Shown: positions 34,815-44,520 of the stretch, one piece after another
Layout: every line of letters begins with the position of its first letter
Position numbering within the stretch: the stretch's first letter is position 1
Origin: Lysobacteraceae bacterium
GTDB taxonomy: Bacteria; Pseudomonadota; Gammaproteobacteria; Xanthomonadales; Xanthomonadaceae
Reading direction: 5' to 3'
Length of the DNA stretch: 64,000 nucleotides
Assembly: GCA_026005075.1 (NCBI GenBank)
Contig: BPKJ01000005.1
Location: forward strand, 124,001 to 188,000
Made by a program: the position numbers and the translations under genes
Notes under the pieces: model-generated
Seen by the model: only the letters and a program-made list of their open reading frames with translations
Told to the model about the DNA's origin: nothing
The model's database searches: none

Positions 34815-36528
34815 TGACCCATCCTCTCACGACCTGGGCGACCCGGCGCGGATCCTCACGCACAGCCGCCTTTGCGACCGTCAGACGCTGCTCGAAGTTC
34901 TCCGGCCCGGCGAGGATGCCGTGCGCTTCCTCCTCCGGCGAGAGCTTCGCCTCCCCGCCGGCACGGCCGGCGATACGGCGCGGACCTGGCCCGCCTTCGG
35001 CGTCCTCCTCGCCCTCGTCCTCCGCGTCCTCTCCATCTTCCCCCTCGGGATGGGCGGCACGCCGGTCGACGAGGGCGGGAGTCGGATTCAGGACTCGGTC
35101 GAGGGCGGGCTTGACGACCATGAGCAGCACCAGGACCAGCGCCAGCGCACCGGCGCCAAGGCGCGCCCAGTGCAGGATCGAGGGGTTCTCCCAGAACGGC
35201 GGCGGTTCGATCTCCCCGACCGGCTCGGGCCGGTTGAAGCCGACGTTCACCACCGAGACCGAGTCGCCGCGCTCGGCATTGAAGCCGATGGCCTCGCGCA
35301 CCAGGGTCTCGATCCGGGCGAGTTCCTCGGCCTCCAGCGGCGAGGTGACGGGGTTGCCATCGGCATCCACGCCGCGCGGGATGTTGTCCACCAGCACGGC
35401 CGCGGTGACCCGGGTGATCCGGCCCGGCTGCTGCTTGCTGTGCACGAGGGTGCGGTCCATCTCGAAGTTCCGCGTCGCGCTGCGCGAGGCGGACGAGGGC
35501 AGCGGCGCCGGGGCGCCGGCCTGCGTGGGCGCCCCGGTCGGGGGCGTGTTGGCCGCCGCCCCGGGGATGCCGCCTTCCGCGGTGCCGGTCATGGTCTCCT
35601 CGCTGACCTGCTCGGAGCGCAGCTTCGCCGGCTCGGCGTTGTACAGCTCGCGGGCCTCCTCGGTCACGGTGAAATCCATGTCGATGCTGACCTGGGCGCT
35701 GACCCGGCCCGGCCCGGTCATCGGTTCGAGCAGGCGGGTGATGCGGCGCACGTAGTCGTCCTGCAGCCTGCGCACCTGCTCGAAGCGGCGCTGGTTGATC
35801 GCGTCCTCGGAGTCCGGGTCGGTCTCGCTGAGGAGCCGGCCACTCTGGTCGATCACGGTGATCCTCTGCGGATCGAGGTGGGGGATGCTGGTCGCGACGA
35901 GGTGGACGATGGCCTTGACCTGGCGGGGGTCGAGCTCGCGTCCGGGATGCAGCTCGAGCAGGACCGAGGCCGCGGCTTCCTCACGCAGGCGGGTGAAGGC
36001 GCTGGGCTTGGGGATGGCGAGATGGACGCGGGCGTTGCGCACCGGCCGCAGGGTGGCGATGGTGCGTGCAAGTTCGGTTTCGAGCGCCATCTGGTAGCGC
36101 GCGCCCTCGACGAACTGGCTCACTCCGAAGCCCTGTTCGCCCTCGATCAGCTCGAAGCCCTGCCGGCCCCCGTGCGGCAGCCCCTGCGCGGCCATCTTCA
36201 GCCGTGCCTCGGCGAGCCGGTTTTCCGGCACGGCAACGGCGGTGCCCGCCGCATCCAGACGGAAGGGGATGTCGGCCGCGCGCAGGGCCTCGCCGATCTC
36301 CGCGGCGTCCTCGGCGGAAAGGCCGCTGAAGAGCGTGGCGTAGCCGGGCTGCTGGGTCCAGAAGAACAGCCACATGCCGGCTGCCAGCGCCGCGGCCAGG
36401 GTGAGGATCTGCAGCAGCTGGCGTACCGCCGGCAGGTCCTGCAGGCGCTGGCTGGCCAGCCGGGCCGCCTTGTCGCGGATCGGAGATGGGCGGATCGGTT
36501 CGGCTTCGCTCGGAACGATGGCGGACAT
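34801..36528 (-). CDS. fliF: FliF, flagellar MS-ring protein
   Basis: FliF of 575 residues. One membrane helix is at about 40-60 and a second at about 455-475, bracketing a large periplasmic part. The ring-building motifs resemble the YscJ/FliF family (A-T-L-F-S-G-L-S-A-E-D-A-A-E-I). The C-terminal tail binds FliG. FliF is the first ring built. It follows fliE by about 20 bases and is made in the same sigma-54-type transcript. Confidence 0.96.
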   Translation of the reverse strand: MSAIVPSEAEPIRPSPIRDKAARLASQRLQDLPAVRQLLQILTLAAALAAGMWLFFWTQQPGYATLFSGLSAEDAAEIGEALRAADIPFRLDAAGTAVAVPENRLAEARLKMAAQGLPHGGRQGFELIEGEQGFGVSQFVEGARYQMALETELARTIATLRPVRNARVHLAIPKPSAFTRLREEAAASVLLELHPGRELDPRQVKAIVHLVATSIPHLDPQRITVIDQSGRLLSETDPDSEDAINQRRFEQVRRLQDDYVRRITRLLEPMTGPGRVSAQVSIDMDFTVTEEARELYNAEPAKLRSEQVSEETMTGTAEGGIPGAAANTPPTGAPTQAGAPAPLPSSASRSATRNFEMDRTLVHSKQQPGRITRVTAAVLVDNIPRGVDADGNPVTSPLEAEELARIETLVREAIGFNAERGDSVSVVNVGFNRPEPVGEIEPPPFWENPSILHWARLGAGALALVLVLLMVVKPALDRVLNPTPALVDRRAAHPEGEDGEDAEDEGEEDAEGGPGPRRIAGRAGGEAKLSPEEEAHGILAGPENFEQRLTVAKAAVREDPRRVAQVVRGWVNASE

Positions 36529-36547
36529 GGCGCTTCCTGCTCGGCCG

Positions 36548-36868
36548 CTACAGCGGCATGTTCATGATGTCCTGGTAGGCCTGGACGACGCGGTTGCGCA
36601 CCTCTACGGTGGCGCGCAGGGCCAGTTGCGACTGCTGGCTGGCGACCATCACCTTGACCAGGTCGGCCCCCGGTTCGCCCAGCTCGAAGGCCCGCGCCAC
36701 CGCCCCGGCCTCCTGCTGGACCTGGTTGACCTTGGCCAGGGCCTGGGCAAGGGTGGCGGAGAAGCTGCGCTGCGGCGCAGGCCCGACCTCGCCGGTGCGG
36801 GCCGGGGCGTCGATCCGGGTCTGCAGGCTGCGGATCTGCGAGAGCACCGATGCGATGGCATCGCTCAT
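36548..36868 (-). CDS. fliE: FliE, MS ring-rod junction protein
   Basis: FliE of 106 residues. The C-terminal half is conserved: F-E-L-G-E-P-G-A-D-L-V-K-V-M-V-A-S-Q-Q-S-Q and V-R-N-R-V-V-Q-A-Y-Q-D-I-M-N-M. FliE joins the MS ring to the rod. It is the first gene of the fliE-F-G-H-I-J-K group, with a sigma-54 type promoter upstream at 36922-36936. Confidence 0.95.
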   Translation of the reverse strand: MSDAIASVLSQIRSLQTRIDAPARTGEVGPAPQRSFSATLAQALAKVNQVQQEAGAVARAFELGEPGADLVKVMVASQQSQLALRATVEVRNRVVQAYQDIMNMPL

Positions 36869-36921
36869 GGTGGCCTTCCTGCTCCTTGGCGGCTACGAAG
36901 GGGCGGACTGCCTGCCCACCA

Positions 36922-36936
36922 GCAAGAAGTGTGCCG
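36922..36936 (-). promoter_or_regulatory. Sigma-54 promoter of fliE
   Basis: On the minus strand this reads CGGCACACTTCTTGC. GG and GC are separated by exactly ten bases, as in the -24/-12 consensus TGGCAC-N5-TTGC. It lies about 54 bases upstream of the fliE ATG and just downstream of the fleQ stop. FleQ would be the natural activator. Confidence 0.7.
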
Positions 36937-36988
36937 ACCGTGTGGGGCTGGGGTGGCAGGCCGGCGGCGACGGAAAGTCGTCGCCGCA

Positions 36989-38452
<1,464 letters not shown>

Positions 38453-38460
38453 GCCTGCCG

Positions 38461-38469
38461 ACCTCCTTT
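38461..38469 (-). promoter_or_regulatory. Strong ribosome binding site deciding the fleQ TTG start
   Basis: The minus strand reads AAAGGAGGT, a near-perfect match to the 16S anti-Shine-Dalgarno. It precedes the TTG at 38450-38452 with good spacing. No ATG or GTG in frame lies at a suitable distance, and the receiver domain begins right after this TTG. Confidence 0.75.
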
Positions 38470-38516
38470 CCTGGGGCGTGGGGCAACGGTATCCCAGCGG
38501 CACGCGGCCGCCAAGC

Positions 38517-39074
38517 TCAGGCCTTGCGATGGGCGAGCTGGCGTCGGTGCAGGCGGAACAGGTGTCGCTCCAGCGCCTGCTCGAGCGCGGGAGGCAGGGG
38601 TTCGAAACGCAGCCAGACCCGGGTCCTGTCACCCTGCTCGGCCTGTTGGGCGAGGCAGACCACCGGCAGTTCCAGCCGTTGCGGCAGCCAGGCGACCGGC
38701 TGCATGCGCAGGAACCCGCGCGGCGGCACCGGGTCTTTCGCAGTCAGCAGTTCCGCACCGCGCCGCGACCAGCGCAGGGTCTGCTGCGGCAGGTCGGGGC
38801 GGTCACGCCGGAGCAGCCCGGACAGGCACTCCAGCACGAGGTTGAGCTTGGCTTCGAGCCGTTGCAGATGGGCGCGCTCGGCGGCGTGGTCCTCACCCTC
38901 TTCATGCGGTGCATCCTCGATCAGGGCGAGACTGCGCAGCACCAGTTCGGCATGCTCGACCGCGCGGGGGATGGAGCCGGCGTCGTCGGCCGTGGCGTGG
39001 TAGTCGACGGGCAGGGTGCTCTCGCAGCTGAGGGCCTCGTCGAACAGCTGCCTTGCCGCCTCGGCCGCGGTCAT
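38517..39074 (-). CDS. Atypical (tPilZ-like) PilZ-domain protein
   Basis: Protein of 185 residues. The N-terminal half is helical with heptad-like spacing (about 60-95, [17 protein letters not shown]). The C-terminal half has PilZ-like strands ([10 protein letters not shown], then [10 protein letters not shown]). Size and plan match the tetrameric tPilZ proteins of Xanthomonas, of which XCC6012 is the structural example. The R-x-x-x-R motif is missing and the D/N-x-S-x-x-G motif appears only as R-W-S-R-R-G, so direct cyclic di-GMP binding is doubtful. It lies behind fliS. Confidence 0.7.
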   Translation of the reverse strand: MTAAEAARQLFDEALSCESTLPVDYHATADDAGSIPRAVEHAELVLRSLALIEDAPHEEGEDHAAERAHLQRLEAKLNLVLECLSGLLRRDRPDLPQQTLRWSRRGAELLTAKDPVPPRGFLRMQPVAWLPQRLELPVVCLAQQAEQGDRTRVWLRFEPLPPALEQALERHLFRLHRRQLAHRKA

Positions 39075-39364
39075 GCCCCGCCCTCGCGGTAGGCCTCCCG
39101 GCCCCGACGCGAGGCGCCGAGGTCGGACAGGATCCTCGACAGGTCCGACTGGCGTTTCCGGCAGGCGGCGATCAGTTGCTGCTGGATCTGCAGCACCGCC
39201 TCGAGCGCCTCGGCCTGCGGCGTGGATGCGGCGGCCCAGGTGCGGATGGCTTCCTCCCACGCCGCTCCCGCTGCCTCGATTTCCTCGCCCGCGCCGCCGG
39301 CCAGCGCCTGCTGCAGCCGCTCCAGCGGCCGGTGGAGGGCCTCGGGCAGGGCGCGCGGGATCAT
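39071..39364 (-). CDS. FliT-like small helical protein
   Basis: Protein of 97 residues, predicted to be wholly helical. No family signature is decisive. Its place immediately after fliS, with ATGA overlaps at both ends, is where the FliD chaperone FliT is encoded in many genomes, and the size fits. The motif L-Q-I-Q-Q-Q-L-I-A-A-C-R-K-R-Q-S-D-L is the most regular part. A role as FliD chaperone is inferred from position only. Confidence 0.6.
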   Translation of the reverse strand: MIPRALPEALHRPLERLQQALAGGAGEEIEAAGAAWEEAIRTWAAASTPQAEALEAVLQIQQQLIAACRKRQSDLSRILSDLGASRRGREAYREGGA

Positions 39365-39750
39365 GTTGCGTCCGGGTCGGGGATTTCGGCAAAGGCCTGC
39401 GCGATCGGTTCGAGCAGGCCGCGCGCCTGGCGCAGCCGTTCGAGGTCGTTGCGGGCGTTGGCCTCGGCCAGCCACAGGCTCGCGGTGTCGTACAGGGTGG
39501 CGAGGTTGTTGGCCATCTCGCCGCCGGTTTCGAAATCCAGCGAGCCGCGCAGGGCCTCGAGGATGGGAAGCACCGAGGCGATGGCCTGCGCCTTCTGCGC
39601 CAGCTCGCCGGCGCGCATCCACCGCTCGGCCTGGTCGATCCTCTGCAGGACGCCACGCAAAAGCATGCGCACACGTTGCAGTGGGCTGGCGTCTTCCGCT
39701 CCAGCAAGGGCGGCACGACGGTAGGTGGCGGCGTAGGCGGAGGGGGTCAT
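39361..39750 (-). CDS. fliS: FliS, flagellin export chaperone
   Basis: FliS of 129 residues from the ATG at 39750. It has the family pattern A-Y-x-x-T-Y at the start, then P-L-Q-R-V-R-M-L-L-R-G-V-L-Q-R-I and the long C-terminal helix (N-L-A-T-L-Y-D-T-A-S-L-W-L-A-E-A-N). It binds the C-terminus of FliC to prevent early polymerisation. An in-frame GTG at 39807 would add 19 residues and overlap fliD; neither start has an obvious ribosome site, so I chose the one matching family length. Confidence 0.9.
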   Translation of the reverse strand: MTPSAYAATYRRAALAGAEDASPLQRVRMLLRGVLQRIDQAERWMRAGELAQKAQAIASVLPILEALRGSLDFETGGEMANNLATLYDTASLWLAEANARNDLERLRQARGLLEPIAQAFAEIPDPDAT

Positions 39751-39796
39751 GGCGGCGGACACGGAATCGGACCGATGGTCAGGCAGGATTCGGTTC

Positions 39797-41182
39797 TCAC
39801 TGTGCACCGATCTTGGGCAGGCTTGCCAGCTGCTGTGCGAGGAAATTCGAGGTGCTGCTCAGCCGGCCGACCAGGGCATCGAGGGCGGTGAACTGCTTGC
39901 GGTAGCGGGCTTCCACCTGCTGCATGCGCAGGTCGAGCGCCTCGCGCTGGCGGGCCACCTCCTCGAGCTGGGCGTCGAGGGCACGCTGGCGGACGGTGAA
40001 GGCACCTTCATCCCCGAGCAGGCCGTCCAGTCGAGCCGCGAAACGCTGGTTGAGCACCCCATCCTCGCCCTTGAGCAGGGTGCGCACGGCGGCAGGGTCG
40101 GCGGCATGGGCGCTGTCGAACTTGCTGGCATCGAAACTGAGCTTGCCGGTGGCGTCGGTGGCAAGGCCGAGGTCGATGCCGAGCTTGCCGGACTCGGCGA
40201 TGAGCTCGGAAAGGGCGTTCTGGATCTGGATCCCGGCGTTGCGGGCCACGGCGTCGCCGTTGAGGGCGGCGGCGGTCTTGGTCTTGAGATCGAAGGAGGT
40301 CGCCTCGGCCAGCTTGGCGCGGGCCTCGTTGTAGTTGGCAACGAAGGACTGCAGTGCGCCCTTGAGCGCGTCGAGGCTCTCGCTCACCGAGATGCGCGCG
40401 TTGGCGGGACGGCCATCGATGCCGTCGGTCACCTTCTTGAGGACGAGGTCCACGCCCTCGACCACGCCGGAGAGTGTGTTGCTGCTGCCGGTGACCTCGA
40501 GGCCGTCGACGAAGGCGCGGGCGTCCTGTGCCGCCGCCAGCTCGGTGAAGTTGGCAGGGTTGGCGGTCTCGAGGAAGCTGAGATCGCCGCTGCCGCCGGT
40601 CTGCGTGACCGACAGCGTGTAGGCGGCCCCGGTGCGGCCCGAGCTCAGCACCAGGGACTCGCCGGTGTCCGAGCGTACCACCGTGGCACTGACCGGCTTG
40701 CCCTTGGCATTGATCGCGGCGGCGAGCTGGCGCAGGGTGTCGCCGGCCTGGACATCGACGCTGAGCGTGTCCTCGGCATCCGGGCCGAACTGGATCGACA
40801 GCGTGCCTTCCTGCAGGGGCGCGCCTTCGGCGAGCTCGTTGAAGCGGATCCGCTGCGCGCTGGCGAGGCGGTCGACCACGACCTCGAAGCTGCCGATCGC
40901 GGCCGCCGCGCTGCCGCTGGCGACGGCGACGACGTAGTCCTGCTGGGTGGAGCTGAAGGAACGTGCCTGAAACAGGCTGTCCGAGCGGAACGCGGTCACG
41001 GCCGACTGCAGCGCCGAGAACGCCCCCTTCAGCGAGGAGAGCGCGGAGATCTGGGCGTTGGCGCGGGCTTCGCGGCGGTTGAGGGCCGCCGAGGGGGCCG
41101 CACGCTCGGCAGCGACCAGCTGGCTGACCAGCCCGCCGATGTCGAGTCCGGAACCTGCGCCGATGCCGCTGGTGATGCCCAT
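39797..41182 (-). CDS. fliD: FliD, filament cap protein
   Basis: FliD of 461 residues. The N-terminal part has the family start G-L-D-I-G-G-L-V-S-Q-L-V-A-A-E, and the C-terminal part ends in a long coiled coil with F-T-A-L-D-A-L-V-G-R-L-S-S-T-S-N-F-L. It caps the growing filament and folds flagellin into place. It lies between flaG and fliS; GGAGG precedes the ATG. Confidence 0.95.
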   Translation of the reverse strand: MGITSGIGAGSGLDIGGLVSQLVAAERAAPSAALNRREARANAQISALSSLKGAFSALQSAVTAFRSDSLFQARSFSSTQQDYVVAVASGSAAAAIGSFEVVVDRLASAQRIRFNELAEGAPLQEGTLSIQFGPDAEDTLSVDVQAGDTLRQLAAAINAKGKPVSATVVRSDTGESLVLSSGRTGAAYTLSVTQTGGSGDLSFLETANPANFTELAAAQDARAFVDGLEVTGSSNTLSGVVEGVDLVLKKVTDGIDGRPANARISVSESLDALKGALQSFVANYNEARAKLAEATSFDLKTKTAAALNGDAVARNAGIQIQNALSELIAESGKLGIDLGLATDATGKLSFDASKFDSAHAADPAAVRTLLKGEDGVLNQRFAARLDGLLGDEGAFTVRQRALDAQLEEVARQREALDLRMQQVEARYRKQFTALDALVGRLSSTSNFLAQQLASLPKIGAQ

Positions 41183-41208
41183 GGTTTCGCCTCCTGCCTG
41201 ATCCCGGC

Positions 41209-41478
41209 CTAGCTGCCGTGCCCGTCAAGCAATTTGCGGGCCATGGCCAGGGCTTCCTCGCGGGGGATCTGGCGGACGACCTCGCCGCTCTGGGTGTCGA
41301 TCACCTGCACGACGACCCGGCCGACGTCGGACTCGACCCGGAAGCGGAGCTGGGTGCCGGCGCTGGCGTTGTCGAGAAAGCGCTGCAGGGAACGGGTGTC
41401 GGCCAGCGTCCCCGAGCCGGGTGTGCCATAGGCGCTGGCCGGTGGCGTGAATCCTGGGTTGGGAGGGATGGTGGTCAT
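41209..41478 (-). CDS. flaG: FlaG-family protein
   Basis: Protein of 89 residues. The C-terminal part carries the FlaG pattern L-R-F-R-V-E-S-D-V-G-R-V-V-V-Q-V-I-D-T-Q-S-G-E-V-V-R-Q-I-P. FlaG proteins influence filament length in polar flagellates. It sits between fliC and fliD, its usual place, and follows a strong hairpin at 41501-41531. Confidence 0.92.
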   Translation of the reverse strand: MTTIPPNPGFTPPASAYGTPGSGTLADTRSLQRFLDNASAGTQLRFRVESDVGRVVVQVIDTQSGEVVRQIPREEALAMARKLLDGHGS

Positions 41479-41500
41479 GGTTCTTCCTCCTCATGGGCGA

Positions 41501-41531
41501 ACGCCGGCCAGGGCGGGGCCCGGGCCGGCGT
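41501..41531 (-). terminator. GC-rich hairpin between fliC and flaG
   Basis: ACGCCGGCC at 41501-41509 and GGCCGGCGT at 41523-41531 form a perfect 9-bp stem with a 13-base GC-rich loop. It lies 30 bases past the fliC stop. No T-run follows, so it may attenuate or protect the fliC mRNA rather than stop transcription fully. Confidence 0.45.
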
Positions 41532-41560
41532 CGCGCGGCGGTGTGGCTTCGCCGGCGTGA

Positions 41561-43069
41561 TCAGCGCAGCAGGCTGAGCACATTCTGCGGCAGCTGGTTG
41601 GCCTGGGCCAGCACCGCCACACCGGCCTGCTGCAGGATCTGGGTCCGGGTCAGCTCGGCCGTCTCGGCCGCGAAGTCGGCGTCCAGGATGCGCGAGCGGG
41701 ATGCCGAGAGGTTCTCGGTGGTCGCCTGCAGGTTGGCGATGGTGCTGTCGAAGCGGTTCTGGATCGCACCGAAGGTGCTGCGCAGGTTGCTGACCGCGGT
41801 CAGCGCCGAGTCGACACGGAAGATCGCGGTGTTGGCGGCGGCCACCGTCTTCACGTTGATCTGCGAGATCGAGCCCGAGTCCTTGGAGATGGTGAAGTTG
41901 GCCGAGGCAAAGCCAAGTGCCGTGCCGTCGCCGGTGATGATGATGTTCTCGCTTGCGGTCAGGGTCAGCCGCCCGCCGTTGACCGCCGTGGCATCGGTGC
42001 TGTTGTTGGTGGCGTTGGCCACCGTGCCGATCGTGCCGGAGTAATAGGTCACGCCGTTGAGGGTGACATTGCCGCCGCCTGCAGAGATGCCGCCGGTCGC
42101 ACCGCCGCCAAGATCCTGACCGATGGCGATGTCGCGCCCGTCGGCCGCGGTGAGCAGCAGGTTGCTGCCGTTGAGGATGGCGCTGACGCCGGTGTTGTTC
42201 TGCTGGGCGTTGATGGCGTCGGTGATCTGCTGCGCGGTCAGGGCACCGGAGGACAGGTCGGTCCCGTTGAAGATGTCGATGCCGTTGATGCGCAGGGAGT
42301 AGGTCTGCCCGGCACCGGTCGAAGTGTTAGCGATGCCGAGGGCGATCGTGTTGGTGGCGGTCGCGGTCAGGCCGGAGACGTTGGCCGAATTGATGGCATT
42401 GGCCTTGGCGAAGGCGCTGCCCGCGGACTGGCCGTTGGCGCTGCCGGCAACCGACTGGCCGATGGTGACCGCGGTGCCGCTGCCGACCTGGATGGTGCCC
42501 GTGCCGGGAAGGGCCGCCGTGCTGACCTCGGTGCTGGACGTGCCCTGTGCGAAGGCGCCGATGGCGGTGGAGCGCACGCTGGTGGCGAGGTTGACCGAGA
42601 TGGTCTCGCCGACGTTGGCGCCGACCTGGAACACCGCGCTGCCGAAGGTGCCGTCGAGGATCTTCTGGCCGTTGAAGGAGGTCTGGGTCGCGATGCGCTC
42701 GACCTCGGCGATGCGCTGCTGGACCTCGAGGTCGAGGGCCGCCCGGTCGGAGGCACTGTTGGTGGCATTCGCAGCCTGCACCGCGAGTTCGCGGATGCGC
42801 TGCAGGTTGGAGGTGATCTCGGCCAGCGCGCCCTCGCCGGTCTGGGCCAGCGAGATGCCGTCGTTGGCATTGCGGATGGCCTGGTTCAGGCCGCGGATCT
42901 GGGTGGTGAAGCGGTCGGAAATGGCCAGTCCCGCAGCGTCGTCCTTGGCGCTGTTGATGCGCAGGCCGGAGGACAGTCGCTGCAGCGCGACTCCCAGCGC
43001 GTTCGCCGAGAGGTTCAGGTTGCGCTGGGCGTTCAGGGACGGGACGTTGGTGTTGATGACCTGTGGCAT
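41561..43069 (-). CDS. fliC: FliC, flagellin
   Basis: Flagellin of 502 residues from the ATG at 43069, preceded by AGGAG. The N-terminal D0/D1 region (V-I-N-T-N-V-P-S-L-N-A-Q-R-N-L and S-S-G-L-R-I-N-S-A-K-D-D-A-A-G) and C-terminal D1/D0 region (N-L-S-A-S-R-S-R-I-L-D-A-D-F-A and L-P-Q-N-V-L-S-L-L-R) are intact. The centre is Gly, Ala, Ser and Thr-rich and contains an IN-type motif (L-R-I-N-G-I-D-I). It is the filament subunit, driven by a perfect sigma-28 promoter. Confidence 0.97.
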   Translation of the reverse strand: MPQVINTNVPSLNAQRNLNLSANALGVALQRLSSGLRINSAKDDAAGLAISDRFTTQIRGLNQAIRNANDGISLAQTGEGALAEITSNLQRIRELAVQAANATNSASDRAALDLEVQQRIAEVERIATQTSFNGQKILDGTFGSAVFQVGANVGETISVNLATSVRSTAIGAFAQGTSSTEVSTAALPGTGTIQVGSGTAVTIGQSVAGSANGQSAGSAFAKANAINSANVSGLTATATNTIALGIANTSTGAGQTYSLRINGIDIFNGTDLSSGALTAQQITDAINAQQNNTGVSAILNGSNLLLTAADGRDIAIGQDLGGGATGGISAGGGNVTLNGVTYYSGTIGTVANATNNSTDATAVNGGRLTLTASENIIITGDGTALGFASANFTISKDSGSISQINVKTVAAANTAIFRVDSALTAVSNLRSTFGAIQNRFDSTIANLQATTENLSASRSRILDADFAAETAELTRTQILQQAGVAVLAQANQLPQNVLSLLR

Positions 43070-43150
43070 GGTGGCTCTCCTCTTGCGTTGGCCTGCCCAC
43101 ATCGGGAAGGGGTTGCAGCCTCGGGAAGGTCCCTGACGCTGTCGGGAGGG

Positions 43151-43177
43151 TTATCGGCCTGCCACGGTGGAACTTTA
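43151..43177 (-). promoter_or_regulatory. Sigma-28 (FliA) promoter of fliC
   Basis: On the minus strand this is a perfect FliA site: TAAA, 15 bases, GCCGATAA. The leader from the predicted start (near 43144) to the ATG is about 75 bases. A 10-bp palindrome CTTTCGAAAG lies just upstream at 43195-43204. Confidence 0.93.
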
Positions 43178-43290
43178 GGGGCGCTGCCGCCCGGCTTTCG
43201 AAAGTGTGAAGGTGGTCGGGAAAAGTACGCGGCGCGACCGGGGGCAGGGCCGCATGCCCGCACGGGCCGGGACGGCGCGGGGCCTGCGGC

Positions 43291-44520
43291 TCAGCGCAGG
43301 AGGTTGAACAGGGACAGCTCCTGCACGCGCAGGAAACTCTGCTGGGTGGCTTCCAGGGTCTGCAGCTGGAAAGTCAGGCGCGAGATCGCCTCGGCGTAGT
43401 CGGTGTCGCGCAGCGCGCTGAGGGTGGTCCTCAGCACCTCGTTCTCGCCATCGCGCTGGGTGTCGGTGCTCTCGATCAGCGCGAGCCGGGATCCGACCGA
43501 GGCGCGGCGGTCGATCAGATGCTGGCCGGCCTGGGCGAGGTCCTCGGCCGCCGCGAACAGGGCGTTCAGACGCTGCGCCTTGAGCGGCTCGGTGCCGATC
43601 GGCATCTCGATGGCATCGATCAGGGCCTGAAGGCTGGCGAACACGTCCCGGGTGGTCGAGGGGGCGACGGTGACGGTATCGCCGTTGGCCGGATCGCCCT
43701 CCAGCACCAGCTGGATCCCGGAAAAGGCGATCGCCTGCCCGGGGACGTAGGTGCCGCTGCCGACGACCGCGTTGGGCGGATTGTCCTGGGTGGCCGTCCA
43801 CTGCGTGGTCGGGGGTGGCCCGGGCAGCGTGGCGAAGGTGACCGTGAAGGGCTCCTGGGTCCACTGCGTGCGGTCGGTGAAACCGTAGGTCTTGAGCACG
43901 CCCGTGCCGGTGTTGGTAGCGCCGGCGCGCACCACGAACTCCCCGTTGCCGGTGCGGATGCGCTGGAACAGCGCACTGCCGGGATCGGTGTCGGCCACGG
44001 TCAGGTCCGGACCGATCTCGATCCTCCGCTGGCGCTGGTCTCCGAAGTAGTCCACGCCACCGCTGGCATTCACGCCAAACGGGGCCGTGGCATCGTTGGT
44101 GCCGCCGAACAGGTAACGGCCGGTGCCGTCGGTGGTGTTCGCCTGCTGGATCAGCGCCTCGCGGATCCTGCGCAGCTCCTCCAGCATGCCCTGCAGGGAT
44201 TCCCGGGTGTGCACCGCCGAGTTGGCCTGCACCGCGAGCTCCTGCGCGCGCTGGAGCTCGAGGCCGATGGAGCGCAGCGTCTCCTCCTCGAGGCGCAGGC
44301 GGTTCTGCACCTGGGTGGCATTGTCCCGCCAGCGCGCCAGCTCGGCGAGCGAGCGGTCGATCGCCTCGCCGATGCCGGCGTTGATCGGATCGTCCTTGGC
44401 GGTGAGGATGCGGCGCCCGGACGAGAGCTCGAGCTGGGTGTGCGCGATCTGCTTCTGCTGGCGCAGCATCTGGAACAGCGCCTGCTCGAAGAAGGTGGCG
44501 GAGGCGATGCGGGTGGTCAT
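43291..44520 (-). CDS. flgL: FlgL, hook-filament junction protein
   Basis: FlgL of 409 residues. It shares the flagellin-like ends: the N-terminal A-H-T-Q-L-E-L-S-S-G-R-R-I-L-T-A-K-D-D-P and a C-terminal helix ending F-L-R-V-Q-E-L-S-L-F-N-L-L-R. With FlgK it joins hook to filament. Its start overlaps the flgK stop as ATGA. About 220 bases separate it from fliC, holding the fliC promoter. Confidence 0.94.
   Translation of the reverse strand: MTTRIASATFFEQALFQMLRQQKQIAHTQLELSSGRRILTAKDDPINAGIGEAIDRSLAELARWRDNATQVQNRLRLEEETLRSIGLELQRAQELAVQANSAVHTRESLQGMLEELRRIREALIQQANTTDGTGRYLFGGTNDATAPFGVNASGGVDYFGDQRQRRIEIGPDLTVADTDPGSALFQRIRTGNGEFVVRAGATNTGTGVLKTYGFTDRTQWTQEPFTVTFATLPGPPPTTQWTATQDNPPNAVVGSGTYVPGQAIAFSGIQLVLEGDPANGDTVTVAPSTTRDVFASLQALIDAIEMPIGTEPLKAQRLNALFAAAEDLAQAGQHLIDRRASVGSRLALIESTDTQRDGENEVLRTTLSALRDTDYAEAISRLTFQLQTLEATQQSFLRVQELSLFNLLR

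Noticed and set aside
43251-43290. Possible terminator after flgL (GCCCGCACGGGC)
   Set aside because: The loop would be only two bases and there is no T-run.
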